DNA from: Alphaproteobacteria bacterium | GTDB lineage: Bacteria; Pseudomonadota; Alphaproteobacteria; Micavibrionales; Micavibrionaceae | Direction of reading: 5' to 3' | DNA: 64,000 nucleotides | NCBI GenBank assembly: GCA_030432025.1 | Contig: JAUIIA010000002.1 | Coordinates: forward strand, 1-64,000 | Shown: one piece after another, positions 27,664 through 36,755 of the stretch | How positions within the stretch are numbered: position 1 is the stretch's first letter | Layout: every line of letters starts with the position of its first letter | Notes under the pieces: generated by a model | Told to the model about the DNA's origin: nothing | The model's input: the letters and a program-made list of their open reading frames with translations, nothing else | Database searches by the model: none | Made by a program: the position numbers and the translations under genes

Positions 27664-29706
27664 ATGTTCAACTTCAAAAAACAAAAAAAGCTCAAACAAC
27701 AAAGAGACCGCTTTTTAGCGTACGCTTTTGCATCGGCTGATTTGTTCATTGAGGTCGACGCGGAAGGGGTAATTCTTTACGCAACGGGGGCGGTGAAATC
27801 ACTGACGGGTATTGATCACGACGCCCTACCCGGTAAAAAATGGCTGACCATTTTTGAGCCCAAGCACCACGCCCTCCTCATGAAGCTCAGGAAGACCGCT
27901 ATGCCCGGCCTGCGACAAGGGCCATTCCTAATCGAGCTCAATCAGAAATTCGGTGGTAAAAGAGGAATCTTAACCACCATTAAACTGCCCAACAGTAAAA
28001 ACTTCTATATCACTCTGGGCGTTAGCAGCGTTCTTCTGAACGCTCTTTCAAAGCTCATGGAAGATCACGAAGACGGTCCTATGCTCACAGGGTTCGTAGC
28101 AGAGGACCTGACCGAAGAAGAACCGTTAACCACAGATTTTGTGCCCGAGGATGAAAGCCAGCCCGAGACTGAAGCGACGGAGGCCACGTCGGGCGAAGAA
28201 GAACCAGTCACGACGGACTTACCGCCTGAAGATAAATACATCGATGACCTTTTGCCCGAAGGTTTTCACGACCTGCAAGATGACGGAATGGTCGTTACGG
28301 ACTTTATTGCCGATGACCTCATGGAAGACGAGGCCATGACCACAGGTTTTGTGGCGGATGATAGTGATGAAGACGTCCTGACGACAGGGTTCGTCGCTGA
28401 CGATCTGGACAATGAAGCCATGACACCGGACCTAAAGCCGGAAATCGAAAATGATCAAATTCTGACGACTGACTTCTCAGGTGAGACAGGCGGCGCGGAT
28501 GACATGCTGGAAGAACGCTCCGATTTTCACGACGAAGCCAAGCGCGTATTCAAATACGCAAAAAGAAACAATGTCGGCGCATCAATGACTGTATTCGATT
28601 TTGGTTCAACCGAAACCATCCCCGAAGAAAACTGGTCGGAAATACTTGGCCGCATCGCCGAACTTATGCGCAACGAATCTCTGGCCGACTGCCCGCCCGT
28701 ACACATCAAAGGAAACACCTACGGCCTTCTCCATAACAGCGACAGACAAATGGAAAAGTTCAAGGGACACATCGAAAAGATGTCAAAGGAACTTGACCCC
28801 GCCGGGAACGGTATCGATGTTTCATTAAAAACAATCGACGCGAGCCTTCACGAAATCTCGAGCGATGAGGCAACACGCGCCCTTTTGCATACAATCAACG
28901 CCTTTAAAGAAGACAAGGACGAAACGATTCAAATGTCACTGGCCCAGAACATGAAAAAGCTGGTGACTACAAACCGTGACAAACTCTCCGAATTCAAGGC
29001 CATCATCGAACGTGTGGACTTTAACATTAACTTTCAGCCGATCGTCGCCGCTAAGACAGGAGAAGCCGAACACTATGAGGTCTTGTGCCGTGTGAACTCG
29101 GGCGATATTGGCGATTGGGTCCTATTCGGCGAAGATAATGGTTTGGCCCCGAACTTCGACCTGGCGGTTCTGGAACGGACAATGAATTACATACACTTCA
29201 AAGCCGGAACGACCCGCACCCGGTTTGCCATCAACATCTCCAGCAAATCCATTGAAGACAAAAACTTCTTTGAAAAATTCCACGAACAACTCGCACGCAG
29301 AGACCTCAACACGCGCCTGTTGATCGAGATAAACAACCCCAGAACCATCGAGGACTTCAAAACGCTTGAAAGCTTTGTTTTCTCACTCACCGATCTGGAT
29401 TACCCCGTGACGCTCGATAATATCGTCTTCGAAAAAGATTTGCCCGATTTTCTGGAAAAACTGGATGTCTCTTACATCAAAACCAACCACAAGATGCTAA
29501 AGCGCCTTTACGAAGAGCCGGATGGTCAAGAAATTCTCGATGAAATCATCTCGGTCTGCAAGAACCGAAACATTAAAATCATTGGCCAATTCATTGAAGA
29601 AGAAGAGCAATTGGAGTTTTTGAAACAAATCGGAATTCCATGCGCTCAGGGATACCTCTTCGGACATGCCGAGTCCGCGCCCAAATTCATACCGCCGAGA
29701 AGTTAA
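27664..29706 (+). CDS. PAS / acidic-repeat / degenerate EAL signalling protein
   Basis: A 680-residue cytoplasmic protein. Residues ~15-130 look like a PAS domain (ADLFIEVDAEGVILYATGAV). Residues 140-272 hold about eight copies of an acidic motif with consensus TTxFVADD. Residues ~290-440 are unassigned. Residues ~444-675 are an EAL domain: FQPIVAAKTG, EVLCR (Glu472), INIS, LLIEINN and QGYLFG are kept, but DDFG is DNIV, KID is KTN and AEGVE is GQFIE. It is probably a non-catalytic c-di-GMP-related domain. The gene precedes motA by 193 bp on the same strand, suggesting motility control. Confidence 0.8.
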   Translation: MFNFKKQKKLKQQRDRFLAYAFASADLFIEVDAEGVILYATGAVKSLTGIDHDALPGKKWLTIFEPKHHALLMKLRKTAMPGLRQGPFLIELNQKFGGKRGILTTIKLPNSKNFYITLGVSSVLLNALSKLMEDHEDGPMLTGFVAEDLTEEEPLTTDFVPEDESQPETEATEATSGEEEPVTTDLPPEDKYIDDLLPEGFHDLQDDGMVVTDFIADDLMEDEAMTTGFVADDSDEDVLTTGFVADDLDNEAMTPDLKPEIENDQILTTDFSGETGGADDMLEERSDFHDEAKRVFKYAKRNNVGASMTVFDFGSTETIPEENWSEILGRIAELMRNESLADCPPVHIKGNTYGLLHNSDRQMEKFKGHIEKMSKELDPAGNGIDVSLKTIDASLHEISSDEATRALLHTINAFKEDKDETIQMSLAQNMKKLVTTNRDKLSEFKAIIERVDFNINFQPIVAAKTGEAEHYEVLCRVNSGDIGDWVLFGEDNGLAPNFDLAVLERTMNYIHFKAGTTRTRFAINISSKSIEDKNFFEKFHEQLARRDLNTRLLIEINNPRTIEDFKTLESFVFSLTDLDYPVTLDNIVFEKDLPDFLEKLDVSYIKTNHKMLKRLYEEPDGQEILDEIISVCKNRNIKIIGQFIEEEEQLEFLKQIGIPCAQGYLFGHAESAPKFIPPRS

Positions 29707-29835
29707 GGGTATTATGCCTACATACATGCTTATGCCCTTGATCTTACGCGCAAAAAACAGCACACTCGTATAAGCGCTGTTATTCAGGAACTTCGGATAC
29801 TCAACGCCGTCTGCGTCAATTTCAATCATTGCCAA

Positions 29836-29850
29836 TTAAGAGCTTTTTAA
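29836..29850. promoter_or_regulatory. CtrA-box-like sequence upstream of motA
   Basis: TTAA-GAGCTTT-TTAA matches the CtrA half-site consensus TTAA-N7-TTAA and lies 50 bp upstream of motA, in an intergenic gap. CtrA controls flagellar genes in many alphaproteobacteria. About one such match is expected by chance in 64 kb, so position is the main support. A GANTC site (29856-29860) adjoins it. Confidence 0.4.
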
Positions 29851-29899
29851 TTGTGAATCGCATATCCTGCATATCTGACAAAGGATTTGGACAGACTTT

Positions 29900-30793
29900 A
29901 TGAAACTCGTCGGTTTAGCACTCGTTTTTGTATGTACCTTTGGCGGTCTTTTGATCGCTATGCATTTCGATATCCCGAAATTCATGAAGCTGATGACCCT
30001 AATCCTCAGCGCGATGCCCGGGGAAATGGTCATTATTTTGGGCTGTGCTATTTCAGCTTTCCTGATTGCGAACTCGACGGAAACCATTAAGGGCACCATC
30101 AAATATATGGGCGCCCTAACAAAACCCGCCGCCCACTCCAAGGAAGACTACGTTGAGTTGATGAGCGGCCTGTACACAGTATTCAAGCTCGCACGAACAA
30201 AGGGCTGGCTGGCTTTGGAACAGCACATAGAACAGCCGGAAGAAAGCGACCTGTTTAGCCAATTCCCTGCCCTACAGCATAACCACCACGCCATTGTGTT
30301 CTTATGTGACTATTTGCGCATCATCTCCCTAGGAAATGAAAACCCGTTTGAGCTCGAAGCTCTGATGGACGAAGAAATTGAAACCATAGCCCACCATGAA
30401 GGACATCCCGGCCATGCCGTTCAAACTATGGCGGATGGTATCCCTGCTCTAGGGATCGTGGCAGCTGTTTTGGGCGTGATTAAAACAATGGCATCCATTT
30501 CCGAGCCGCCCGAAGTTCTTGGAAAACTTATTGGTGGTGCCTTGGTGGGTACATTCCTCGGGGTGTGGTTATCTTACGGCATGGTTGCCCCGATTGCGGG
30601 CGCTATGTCCAGCAAGGCTGAATCCGAAGTCATGTATTTCAAATGTATAAAGGTCGCCATCATCGCGTTCCTGAATGGTGCAGCACCGCAAGTCGCCGTA
30701 GAATTCGCGCGTAAGTTCCTTCCCCATGATGTCCAGCCGACATTCCAGGAACTTGAAGAACACTTGAATGAATTGCCATCCCCGACTGCATAA
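29900..30793 (+). CDS. motA: Flagellar motor stator protein MotA
   Basis: MotA with MotB forms the proton-driven stator. The 297-residue product has four membrane segments, the cytoplasmic loop with ARTKGWLALEQHIEQPEES (matching the Arg90/Glu98 rotor-contact region of E. coli MotA), and the paired helices GIPALGIVAAVLGVIKTM and GALVGTFLGVWLSYGMVAPI with the conserved prolines. motB follows 37 bp later. Possible CtrA site upstream. Confidence 0.95.
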   Translation: MKLVGLALVFVCTFGGLLIAMHFDIPKFMKLMTLILSAMPGEMVIILGCAISAFLIANSTETIKGTIKYMGALTKPAAHSKEDYVELMSGLYTVFKLARTKGWLALEQHIEQPEESDLFSQFPALQHNHHAIVFLCDYLRIISLGNENPFELEALMDEEIETIAHHEGHPGHAVQTMADGIPALGIVAAVLGVIKTMASISEPPEVLGKLIGGALVGTFLGVWLSYGMVAPIAGAMSSKAESEVMYFKCIKVAIIAFLNGAAPQVAVEFARKFLPHDVQPTFQELEEHLNELPSPTA

Positions 30794-30830
30794 GCGCTAG
30801 GGAACATTAAAGCTTAAGGATCACACGAAA

Positions 30831-31913
30831 GTGTCCGAAGAAGATAAACTCGAACAGCCCATAGTAATTAAGAAGATCGTCAAAGGCGGCGGTCACCATG
30901 GTGGTGCGTGGAAAGTTGCATATGCCGACTTCGTAACCGCGATGATGGCGTTCTTTCTCCTTCTGTGGTTGCTGAACGTTTCAACCGATGAACAACGTGA
31001 AGCGATTTCGAACTTCTTTGACCCGACACACCCGACCGTATCCCAACGTGAAAGCGGTGCGGGTGGTGTACTCGGAGGTCTGACAATGGCCACGGAAGGG
31101 GCAATGACCTCCAACGTACAGCCAATTGCCACCCCTACTCCTACAGGTAGCGCCGGCAATGTCCCTAACACGAAAAAGAATAAGAACCTGAAAGGCGGCG
31201 CACCTGAAGAAGGCATCTCCGAATTGGAAAAAGCGAAAGAAAAACTCCGCCAGCAAGAGCAGGAACGGTTCAAGAAAGCAGAAAACGCGCTTAAAGAAGC
31301 CATTGAAAACAATCCTGACCTCCAAAACATCAAGGATAACATCCTGATCGACCAAACACCGGAAGGTTTGCGTATTCAGGTTATCGATAAAGACGACAAT
31401 CCGATGTTCGCAACCGGAAGTGCACAAATGTTTGAAAAGACAGAAAAACTGTTCCGTGAAGTCGCCGCGATTATTAAAGAACAGCCAAACGATCTATCTA
31501 TTCGTGGGCATACAGACAGCGCCCCTTACGGCGCAGGTGCAACCTACACAAACTGGGAGCTTTCGGCCGACCGTGCGAATTCCAGCCGACGAGTCTTACT
31601 GGATTCGGACTTTCCTGCTGAACGTGTCCACGATGTTGTCGGTAAAGCCGACACTGAACCTCTTATCCCCGAAGACCCTCGCGCTGACAGTAACCGTCGT
31701 GTTTCCATCATCCTGCTGAAAGAAGAACTCACAAATCCTGATTTCGAGGAAAAAGCCAAGGAGTTGGTCCCTGATCCGGAAAGCACGACACCTGTCGAAG
31801 AACCAACCGTACCCGTACAAATCGAAGAAGGTGAAGTCGAAGATTCCGGTATTCCCGGTATTCCAAAGCTCGGAACCTTCAAAAAGACCCCGGGCAAAGT
31901 CGAATTTCCTTAA
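30831..31913 (+). CDS. motB: Flagellar motor protein MotB
   Basis: The 360-residue product has one N-terminal membrane helix with the proton-binding Asp33 in AYADFVTAMMAFFLLLWLLN, a plug-like amphipathic stretch, a charged linker (~105-160) and an OmpA-like peptidoglycan-binding domain (LSIRGHTDSAP, NWELSADRANSSRR, DPRADSNRRVSI). A Glu/Pro-rich tail ends the protein. GTG start. It closes the motAB operon. Confidence 0.95.
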   Translation: MSEEDKLEQPIVIKKIVKGGGHHGGAWKVAYADFVTAMMAFFLLLWLLNVSTDEQREAISNFFDPTHPTVSQRESGAGGVLGGLTMATEGAMTSNVQPIATPTPTGSAGNVPNTKKNKNLKGGAPEEGISELEKAKEKLRQQEQERFKKAENALKEAIENNPDLQNIKDNILIDQTPEGLRIQVIDKDDNPMFATGSAQMFEKTEKLFREVAAIIKEQPNDLSIRGHTDSAPYGAGATYTNWELSADRANSSRRVLLDSDFPAERVHDVVGKADTEPLIPEDPRADSNRRVSIILLKEELTNPDFEEKAKELVPDPESTTPVEEPTVPVQIEEGEVEDSGIPGIPKLGTFKKTPGKVEFP

Positions 31914-31931
31914 ATTACGGATAACTGATGC

Positions 31932-32105
31932 AAACGGTTTCCTCCAAACTCACACTTAACGGCGATATATGACCGTTAAAGCCACTGCTTAACGCCTGCA
32001 CATCCGCACACATTAAGCTGCTGTTTTAAAACAACTTTATTCCGTTACTAACGGTTTAAAACTCCCGCGCGCAGTCTGTTCCTGCTTCAATATAAATATA
32101 AACGG
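31932..32105. promoter_or_regulatory. Intergenic AACGG/CCGTT cluster (candidate operator region)
   Basis: Between motB and the small gene at 32130 lie six copies of AACGG or its complement (at ~31933, 31958, 31973, 32042, 32050, 32101), some as dyads: TTAACGG-N10-CCGTTAA and CCGTTA-C-TAACGG. A random 175-bp stretch would hold fewer than one. This gap holds no other gene. It may bind a regulator of the downstream pair. Confidence 0.4.
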
Positions 32106-32129
32106 AAATAATTTGTAGAGGACCCGAAT

Positions 32130-32399
32130 ATGAACACCAACATTGCAGAACAGAACGAACTAAAAGAGTTTTCACATGCTATCGAAGCTCAAATCATTAA
32201 GGCAGAAGAACTACAAAAGACATGCCTTAGCGCCCTTCTGAAAAATGTAAAAAGAGACATGGACCGATGGATTAGAGCACACGCGGAAAACCTGAAGTCT
32301 TTTGAAGATGTCTATGAAGACCTGACACATCTTTATGTGTTCAGTGTTGCTTACTTAAGCCCTGAAAGCGTCGAAGTTGCCTTTGCAGAAACTGCATAA
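32130..32399 (+). CDS. Small hypothetical helical protein
   Basis: An 89-residue soluble protein, mostly helical (ELKEFSHAIEAQIIKAEELQ), with no recognised motif. A GAGG ribosome-binding site precedes the ATG. It is followed 38 bp later by a CheY-like receiver and preceded by the AACGG cluster, so it may form a two-gene signalling unit. Function unknown. Confidence 0.65.
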   Translation: MNTNIAEQNELKEFSHAIEAQIIKAEELQKTCLSALLKNVKRDMDRWIRAHAENLKSFEDVYEDLTHLYVFSVAYLSPESVEVAFAETA

Positions 32400-32437
32400 A
32401 CAATCAAAAAAACAAACAAAAAGAAAAGCATAACGCC

Positions 32438-32836
32438 ATGAAAACGCTATTACTCGTTGACGACTCTGAAGCAGACCAGTTTCTTAACACCAGCCTAATT
32501 GAAGCATATGCGCCACAAGTCACCATCGTGAAGGCGTATGACGGCTCAGAGGCCATAAAACTGCTATCGCGACGAAACTTCAATCCGGATTTAATTCTTC
32601 TGGACCTCAACATGCCGATTTTAAATGGATTTGAATTCTTGAGTAAATACGAAGGTTCCCCGCATATGGGCAAAGCCCCCGTAGTTGTGCTGACATCGTC
32701 GAATTTGAGAACAGATAAGGCCGCAGCGCTGGAATATGAGTGCGTCAAAAAATACCTCACAAAGCCTATAGCTACTCAAAATCTTGATGAAATCGCAAGT
32801 ATCATAAATTGCCCTAAAGAAAAATGCCTCCACTAG
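32438..32836 (+). CDS. Single-domain response regulator (CheY-like, Rcp1 type)
   Basis: A 132-residue stand-alone receiver: acidic pair in LLVDDSEADQFL, phosphoacceptor Asp in ILLDLNMPILNG, Thr/Ser in VVLTSSNLRTD and the Lys in KKYLTKPI. No output domain. The DSEADQ opening is like the Rcp1-type receivers that pair with hybrid kinases or phytochromes. No kinase is adjacent. The motAB genes upstream hint at a role in motility, but this is inference. Confidence 0.88.
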   Translation: MKTLLLVDDSEADQFLNTSLIEAYAPQVTIVKAYDGSEAIKLLSRRNFNPDLILLDLNMPILNGFEFLSKYEGSPHMGKAPVVVLTSSNLRTDKAAALEYECVKKYLTKPIATQNLDEIASIINCPKEKCLH

Positions 32837-32942
32837 CAGCACCAGCCTGCATCCCTCCCCTTAGGTAAAATTTATATCCGGAACATTCTTCACACTTATG
32901 CGTTTGCGTAATTGTGAAGAGTTTTTGAGAAAGGATATAGCC

Positions 32943-33302
32943 ATGAAAACTAAAAGCATAATAGCCATAGGCGCTGGCGCTATTCTATTGATCGGTGCGA
33001 CAGCCGGAGCAAGCGTATACGTCATGGAAAATATGGACGGCAATGAGCCCTCCGATATGAATAAAGCTCGAGTATCGTCTAATGAAACGATTACTTACAA
33101 TCAACCACGCCAAGTAAGCACTCAGCCCGCGTGCGATGACGATAATATCGTCGGTAAGGTCGTCGGTGGTACTATTGGCGGCATTGCCGGTAACCAGATT
33201 GGTGGCGGCAGCGGTAAAACCGCAGCGACCATTGGCGGTTCCGTTGGTGGTACAGTTCTCGGAGAGGAATACATTCCAACCGATAACGTGACCTGTAGAT
33301 AA
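32943..33302 (+). CDS. Glycine-zipper 2TM surface protein
   Basis: A 119-residue protein with an N-terminal membrane anchor or uncleaved signal (IIAIGAGAILLIGATAGASV), a polar linker and a C-terminal glycine zipper (VGGTIGGIAGNQIGGGSG and IGGSVGGTVLGEEY), as in SlyB/RickA 17-kDa-type envelope proteins. Two Cys (in PACDDD and near the end) may pair. The frame opens at 32898, but ATG 32943 has a good AAGGAT site. Likely outer-membrane or periplasmic, role unknown. Confidence 0.8.
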   Translation: MKTKSIIAIGAGAILLIGATAGASVYVMENMDGNEPSDMNKARVSSNETITYNQPRQVSTQPACDDDNIVGKVVGGTIGGIAGNQIGGGSGKTAATIGGSVGGTVLGEEYIPTDNVTCR

Positions 33303-33317
33303 TCACTATTAAAAACG

Positions 33318-33345
33318 CAAAGCGCCGGAGTTTACTGGCGCTTTG
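33318..33345. terminator. Terminator between glycine-zipper gene and the 380-residue gene
   Basis: Stem CAAAGCGCC / GGCGCTTTG, 10-nt loop, in the gap between convergent genes. A run of five T follows on the minus strand only, so it chiefly ends the minus-strand message. Confidence 0.75.
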
Positions 33346-33348
33346 CCG

Positions 33349-34491
33349 CTATTCCCGACAAAGATTAGCCCAGCTAACCTGCTTATTCTCGAACGGGAAG
33401 CTCCCATCACCACCGTCCACCCATGCGATTGTGCATGCGCCCACTTGCTCAAAATACCGGGCATTCTCGGGCAAAGATAGCACCTGCTCCCACGCATCCT
33501 CTGCAAGCCTGTAAATACCACGATGTTCATCATCAATGGCCCACCCTGAGGCGATCAGGTGCAGATCATCGCCGATCAAGGCCATATTCAAATGCTGATA
33601 ACAGCTGCAGCCACAGGAAAAGCAGCTCAAATCCTTAAAAAAATCACCATCCTTGATAAACGGACCAACAGGCAACGACACGGTCTGCTGTTCACCGTCA
33701 GGTTTGATCACATTCACTGTAAGCGGCCATTCCTCCCTGCGCTCAGTACTGCCGATCAACTGCACGGTGTCACGGCCCGTAAAGTCCAGATCCTGCACCT
33801 CAAACCTGACCACACCGTTGCTGTTCTCCGGCGCCTCATAACACGTAAATGGCAAATTCATCTGACCGCAGCTTTTCTCGGCAACCTCGACATATTTCTT
33901 CGCCACCTCAACCCTGCAGCCCTTAAAAGCTGACAGATAAAACGGGTCATATCCTTCAATATATCCCGTTCCCAAAATTTCCGCAGTATACAGCTCATAC
34001 TCCGCACCATCCGGTGAGATAGAAAGCAAAACCCGCTCCCCTTGATTGTAATAGGCACCTTTCTTGAATTTATGCGCAATCTGGTAAATCTTTTGATCGT
34101 CATTGGAATAGCAAGGCGCAAGGAACCGCGTCAGATTAAAACGCTCCTTACTCGGCTGCCCGTCAACACGGGTAACACCACCTTTAAAGCTAAAGCGTTT
34201 CAGACTGCTTGCGCCTATCTCCGGCTCCAACAACCCCAGTTTCGAGTAATAGCTTTTGTTGTAATACCTATTCAGCGCCTCATTGTCGTCCTCTGCGCCT
34301 CTATAAGGCTCTTTGAACCCTACAAGCAACTTCCCCTGAACGTCATCAATAACCGTATAGTTACCAGCCAGCTTACTGACAGAACCTTCAGGATACGCAA
34401 ACGGCTTTTTAAATTGCTGTGCGAATACCGTGAGAACAACAAGAGCCACCAGCCCTAAACCGATAGCCAGTGAAATCTTGAATGCAGACAT
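33349..34491 (-). CDS. Hypothetical membrane-anchored periplasmic protein with Cys cluster
   Basis: A 380-residue protein with one N-terminal hydrophobic segment (ISLAIGLGLVALVVLTVFA) and a large, probably periplasmic, beta-rich part. About residue 292 there is a Cys cluster, CFSCGCSCYQHLN (CxxCxCxC), plus at least five other Cys, suggesting disulfides or metal binding. The C-terminal part (DDLHLIASGWAIDDEHRGIY) looks like a beta-propeller blade, but this is weak. It lies 20 bp after parC on the same strand. No family recognised. Confidence 0.65.
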   Translation of the reverse strand: MSAFKISLAIGLGLVALVVLTVFAQQFKKPFAYPEGSVSKLAGNYTVIDDVQGKLLVGFKEPYRGAEDDNEALNRYYNKSYYSKLGLLEPEIGASSLKRFSFKGGVTRVDGQPSKERFNLTRFLAPCYSNDDQKIYQIAHKFKKGAYYNQGERVLLSISPDGAEYELYTAEILGTGYIEGYDPFYLSAFKGCRVEVAKKYVEVAEKSCGQMNLPFTCYEAPENSNGVVRFEVQDLDFTGRDTVQLIGSTERREEWPLTVNVIKPDGEQQTVSLPVGPFIKDGDFFKDLSCFSCGCSCYQHLNMALIGDDLHLIASGWAIDDEHRGIYRLAEDAWEQVLSLPENARYFEQVGACTIAWVDGGDGSFPFENKQVSWANLCRE

Positions 34492-34511
34492 AGCTTAAGC
34501 CTTAAATAGCG

Positions 34512-36755
34512 CTAATCGAATTGATTGTTTTTTGGGAAGCCGTTCGGCGGCAAACGTCCTGCAGCGGCACGCTTACCAACCCATGGATTAAGATCCTCAA
34601 CGGTTGTCATTCCGGTACCGTATTTGAACTCCAGACCGCCATCCCAGTTAAAGGTCTTGGCATCTGATAATCCACCATCCTTGAATTTCTGTAAGATCAC
34701 ACCTTTACCACGACTCATTTCGGGCAATTCATCCAGCGGGAAGACCAGCATTTTGCGGTTTTTCCCGATCGTCGCGATATGGTCGTGATCCTCGGCTACA
34801 GGCTGACACAAAACAGCCTTCACCTTACCTTTAACATTCAGGATTTGCTTCCCGTTCTTGGTTTGGGCCAAGACATCGTCACTCTTTACAATAAAGCCAT
34901 GCCCGCTGCTAGCTGCGACAAGGATTTTTTGCTCGGGCTGATACAGCATCATATCCGTCACATCACTCTCATTCGGCAAATCAACCATAATTCGTAATGG
35001 CTCACCAAACCCGCGCCCGGGCGGCAATTTGTCACAACCAATCGTGTAGAAGCGACCGTTCGTGCCAAACACCAGCAACTTGTCGGTCGTCTGCGCTTCC
35101 AGCACAAAGCCTTCCTTATCACCGTCCTTGTATTTGAAGTTCTTGGCGTCCAGACCATGACCCTTCATTCCACGAACCCAACCTTGCTTGGAACAAACAA
35201 TCGTAATCGGCTCTTTCTCGATCATGGCTTCATCAAGATCAACCGTAATCGGCGCAGGTGGCTGACCAAGAACCGTTCTGCGTGCACCAAGATCGGTATC
35301 ATCGCCGAACTGCTTACCCAGCTCCTTGATCTGCTTTTTCACCTTAGTCCACTGACGAGCATCGGACTTAATAAGCTTCTCAAGGTCATCGCGTTCCTTG
35401 GTCAGCTCGTCATGCTCACCTCTGATCTCCATCTCCTGCAGCTTGTGCAAACGACGCAAACGCAAGTTTAAAATGGCTTCGACCTGTACCTCGGACAGCT
35501 TGAACGCCTTCATCAACTCAGCTTTAGGATCGTCCTCGAAACGGATAATACGGATCACCTCATCAATATTGAGGTAAACAACAAGATAACCTTCCAGTAC
35601 TTCGAGACGGTGAATAACCTTCTCAAGACGGTGTTGTGAACGGCGAACCAACACTTCTTTCTGGTGGTTCATCCAGGCCTGCAAGACCTCTTTTAGGTTC
35701 ATCACGCGGGGCACCAGACCGTCTTCCAGCACGTTCATATTCAGTGAAAAACGGCTCTCAAGGTCGGTATTGCGAAACAAAGCCTCCATCAGCAACGTTG
35801 GGTCAACATTACGGTTCTTTGGCACAAGAATGAGACGGATATCTTCTGCCGATTCATCACGAACATCATCCAACATCGGCAGTTTTTTAGTGGTGATCAG
35901 GTCCGCAATCTTCTCGATCAATTTCGATTTCTGCACCTGATACGGAATTTCTGTGACAACCAGCTGGTAGGCACCTTGTTTCAGATCTTCCTTTTCCCAC
36001 TTCGCCCGAACACGGAAAGAACCGCGGCCCGTTTCATAAGCGCTAACAATGTCCGCTTTATCCTCGACCAACGTCCCGCCAGTCGGGAAATCCGGTCCAC
36101 CGACAATATCAACCAGCTCGGCGACACTGACATCTTTATTTTCCAGCATGACTTCCATCGCCCCACAAAGCTCGGCAACGTTATGCGGAGGAATTGATGT
36201 CGCCATACCCACGGCGATACCGCTAGAGCCATTGGCCAGCAAATTCGGGAATGCACCGGGCAGAACCACAGGCTCATTCTCTGACCCATCATAAGTCGGG
36301 CGGAAATCGACAGCGTTCTCTTCAATACCATCGAGTAACAGCAACGCCACATCGGTCAGGCGTGCTTCCGTGTAACGCATCGCGGCTGCATTATCGCCAT
36401 CAATGTTACCGAAGTTCCCCTGCCCGTCGACAAGCGGGTAACGCTGTGCAAAGTCCTGTGCTAAACGCACCATCGCGTCATACACCGCCGTATCACCGTG
36501 CGGGTGGAATTTACCAATCACATCACCAACCACACGGGCGGATTTCTTCGGAGCGCCTGCGGGGTTCAGCTTCAACTGGTACATCGCATACATCAAACGG
36601 CGATGCACAGGCTTCATACCGTCGCGCACATCGGGTAACGATCGGCTCATAATCGTTGAGAGCGCATATGACAGATACCTGTCGGAGAGAAGCTCGTTAA
36701 AAGGCTGGTCTACAATATTATGTTCGGTTTCGGCGGCGGAATTATCCTGCGGCAT
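34512..36755 (-). CDS. parC: DNA topoisomerase IV subunit A
   Basis: ParC cuts and rejoins DNA to unlink daughter chromosomes. The 747-residue product has [18 protein letters not shown], the [19 protein letters not shown] drug-resistance region, and the catalytic Tyr in [10 protein letters not shown]. Length and the C-terminal end ([13 protein letters not shown]) mark ParC rather than GyrA. At the position of E. coli Ser80 it has Thr. It overlaps the end of recO by 14 bp. Confidence 0.95.
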   Translation of the reverse strand: MPQDNSAAETEHNIVDQPFNELLSDRYLSYALSTIMSRSLPDVRDGMKPVHRRLMYAMYQLKLNPAGAPKKSARVVGDVIGKFHPHGDTAVYDAMVRLAQDFAQRYPLVDGQGNFGNIDGDNAAAMRYTEARLTDVALLLLDGIEENAVDFRPTYDGSENEPVVLPGAFPNLLANGSSGIAVGMATSIPPHNVAELCGAMEVMLENKDVSVAELVDIVGGPDFPTGGTLVEDKADIVSAYETGRGSFRVRAKWEKEDLKQGAYQLVVTEIPYQVQKSKLIEKIADLITTKKLPMLDDVRDESAEDIRLILVPKNRNVDPTLLMEALFRNTDLESRFSLNMNVLEDGLVPRVMNLKEVLQAWMNHQKEVLVRRSQHRLEKVIHRLEVLEGYLVVYLNIDEVIRIIRFEDDPKAELMKAFKLSEVQVEAILNLRLRRLHKLQEMEIRGEHDELTKERDDLEKLIKSDARQWTKVKKQIKELGKQFGDDTDLGARRTVLGQPPAPITVDLDEAMIEKEPITIVCSKQGWVRGMKGHGLDAKNFKYKDGDKEGFVLEAQTTDKLLVFGTNGRFYTIGCDKLPPGRGFGEPLRIMVDLPNESDVTDMMLYQPEQKILVAASSGHGFIVKSDDVLAQTKNGKQILNVKGKVKAVLCQPVAEDHDHIATIGKNRKMLVFPLDELPEMSRGKGVILQKFKDGGLSDAKTFNWDGGLEFKYGTGMTTVEDLNPWVGKRAAAGRLPPNGFPKNNQFD

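Noticed and set aside
29497-29835. A 112-codon minus-strand frame spanning the end of the EAL gene and the gap before motA
   Set aside because: Most of it is the shadow of a well-supported gene on the other strand; no ribosome-binding site or known family supports it.
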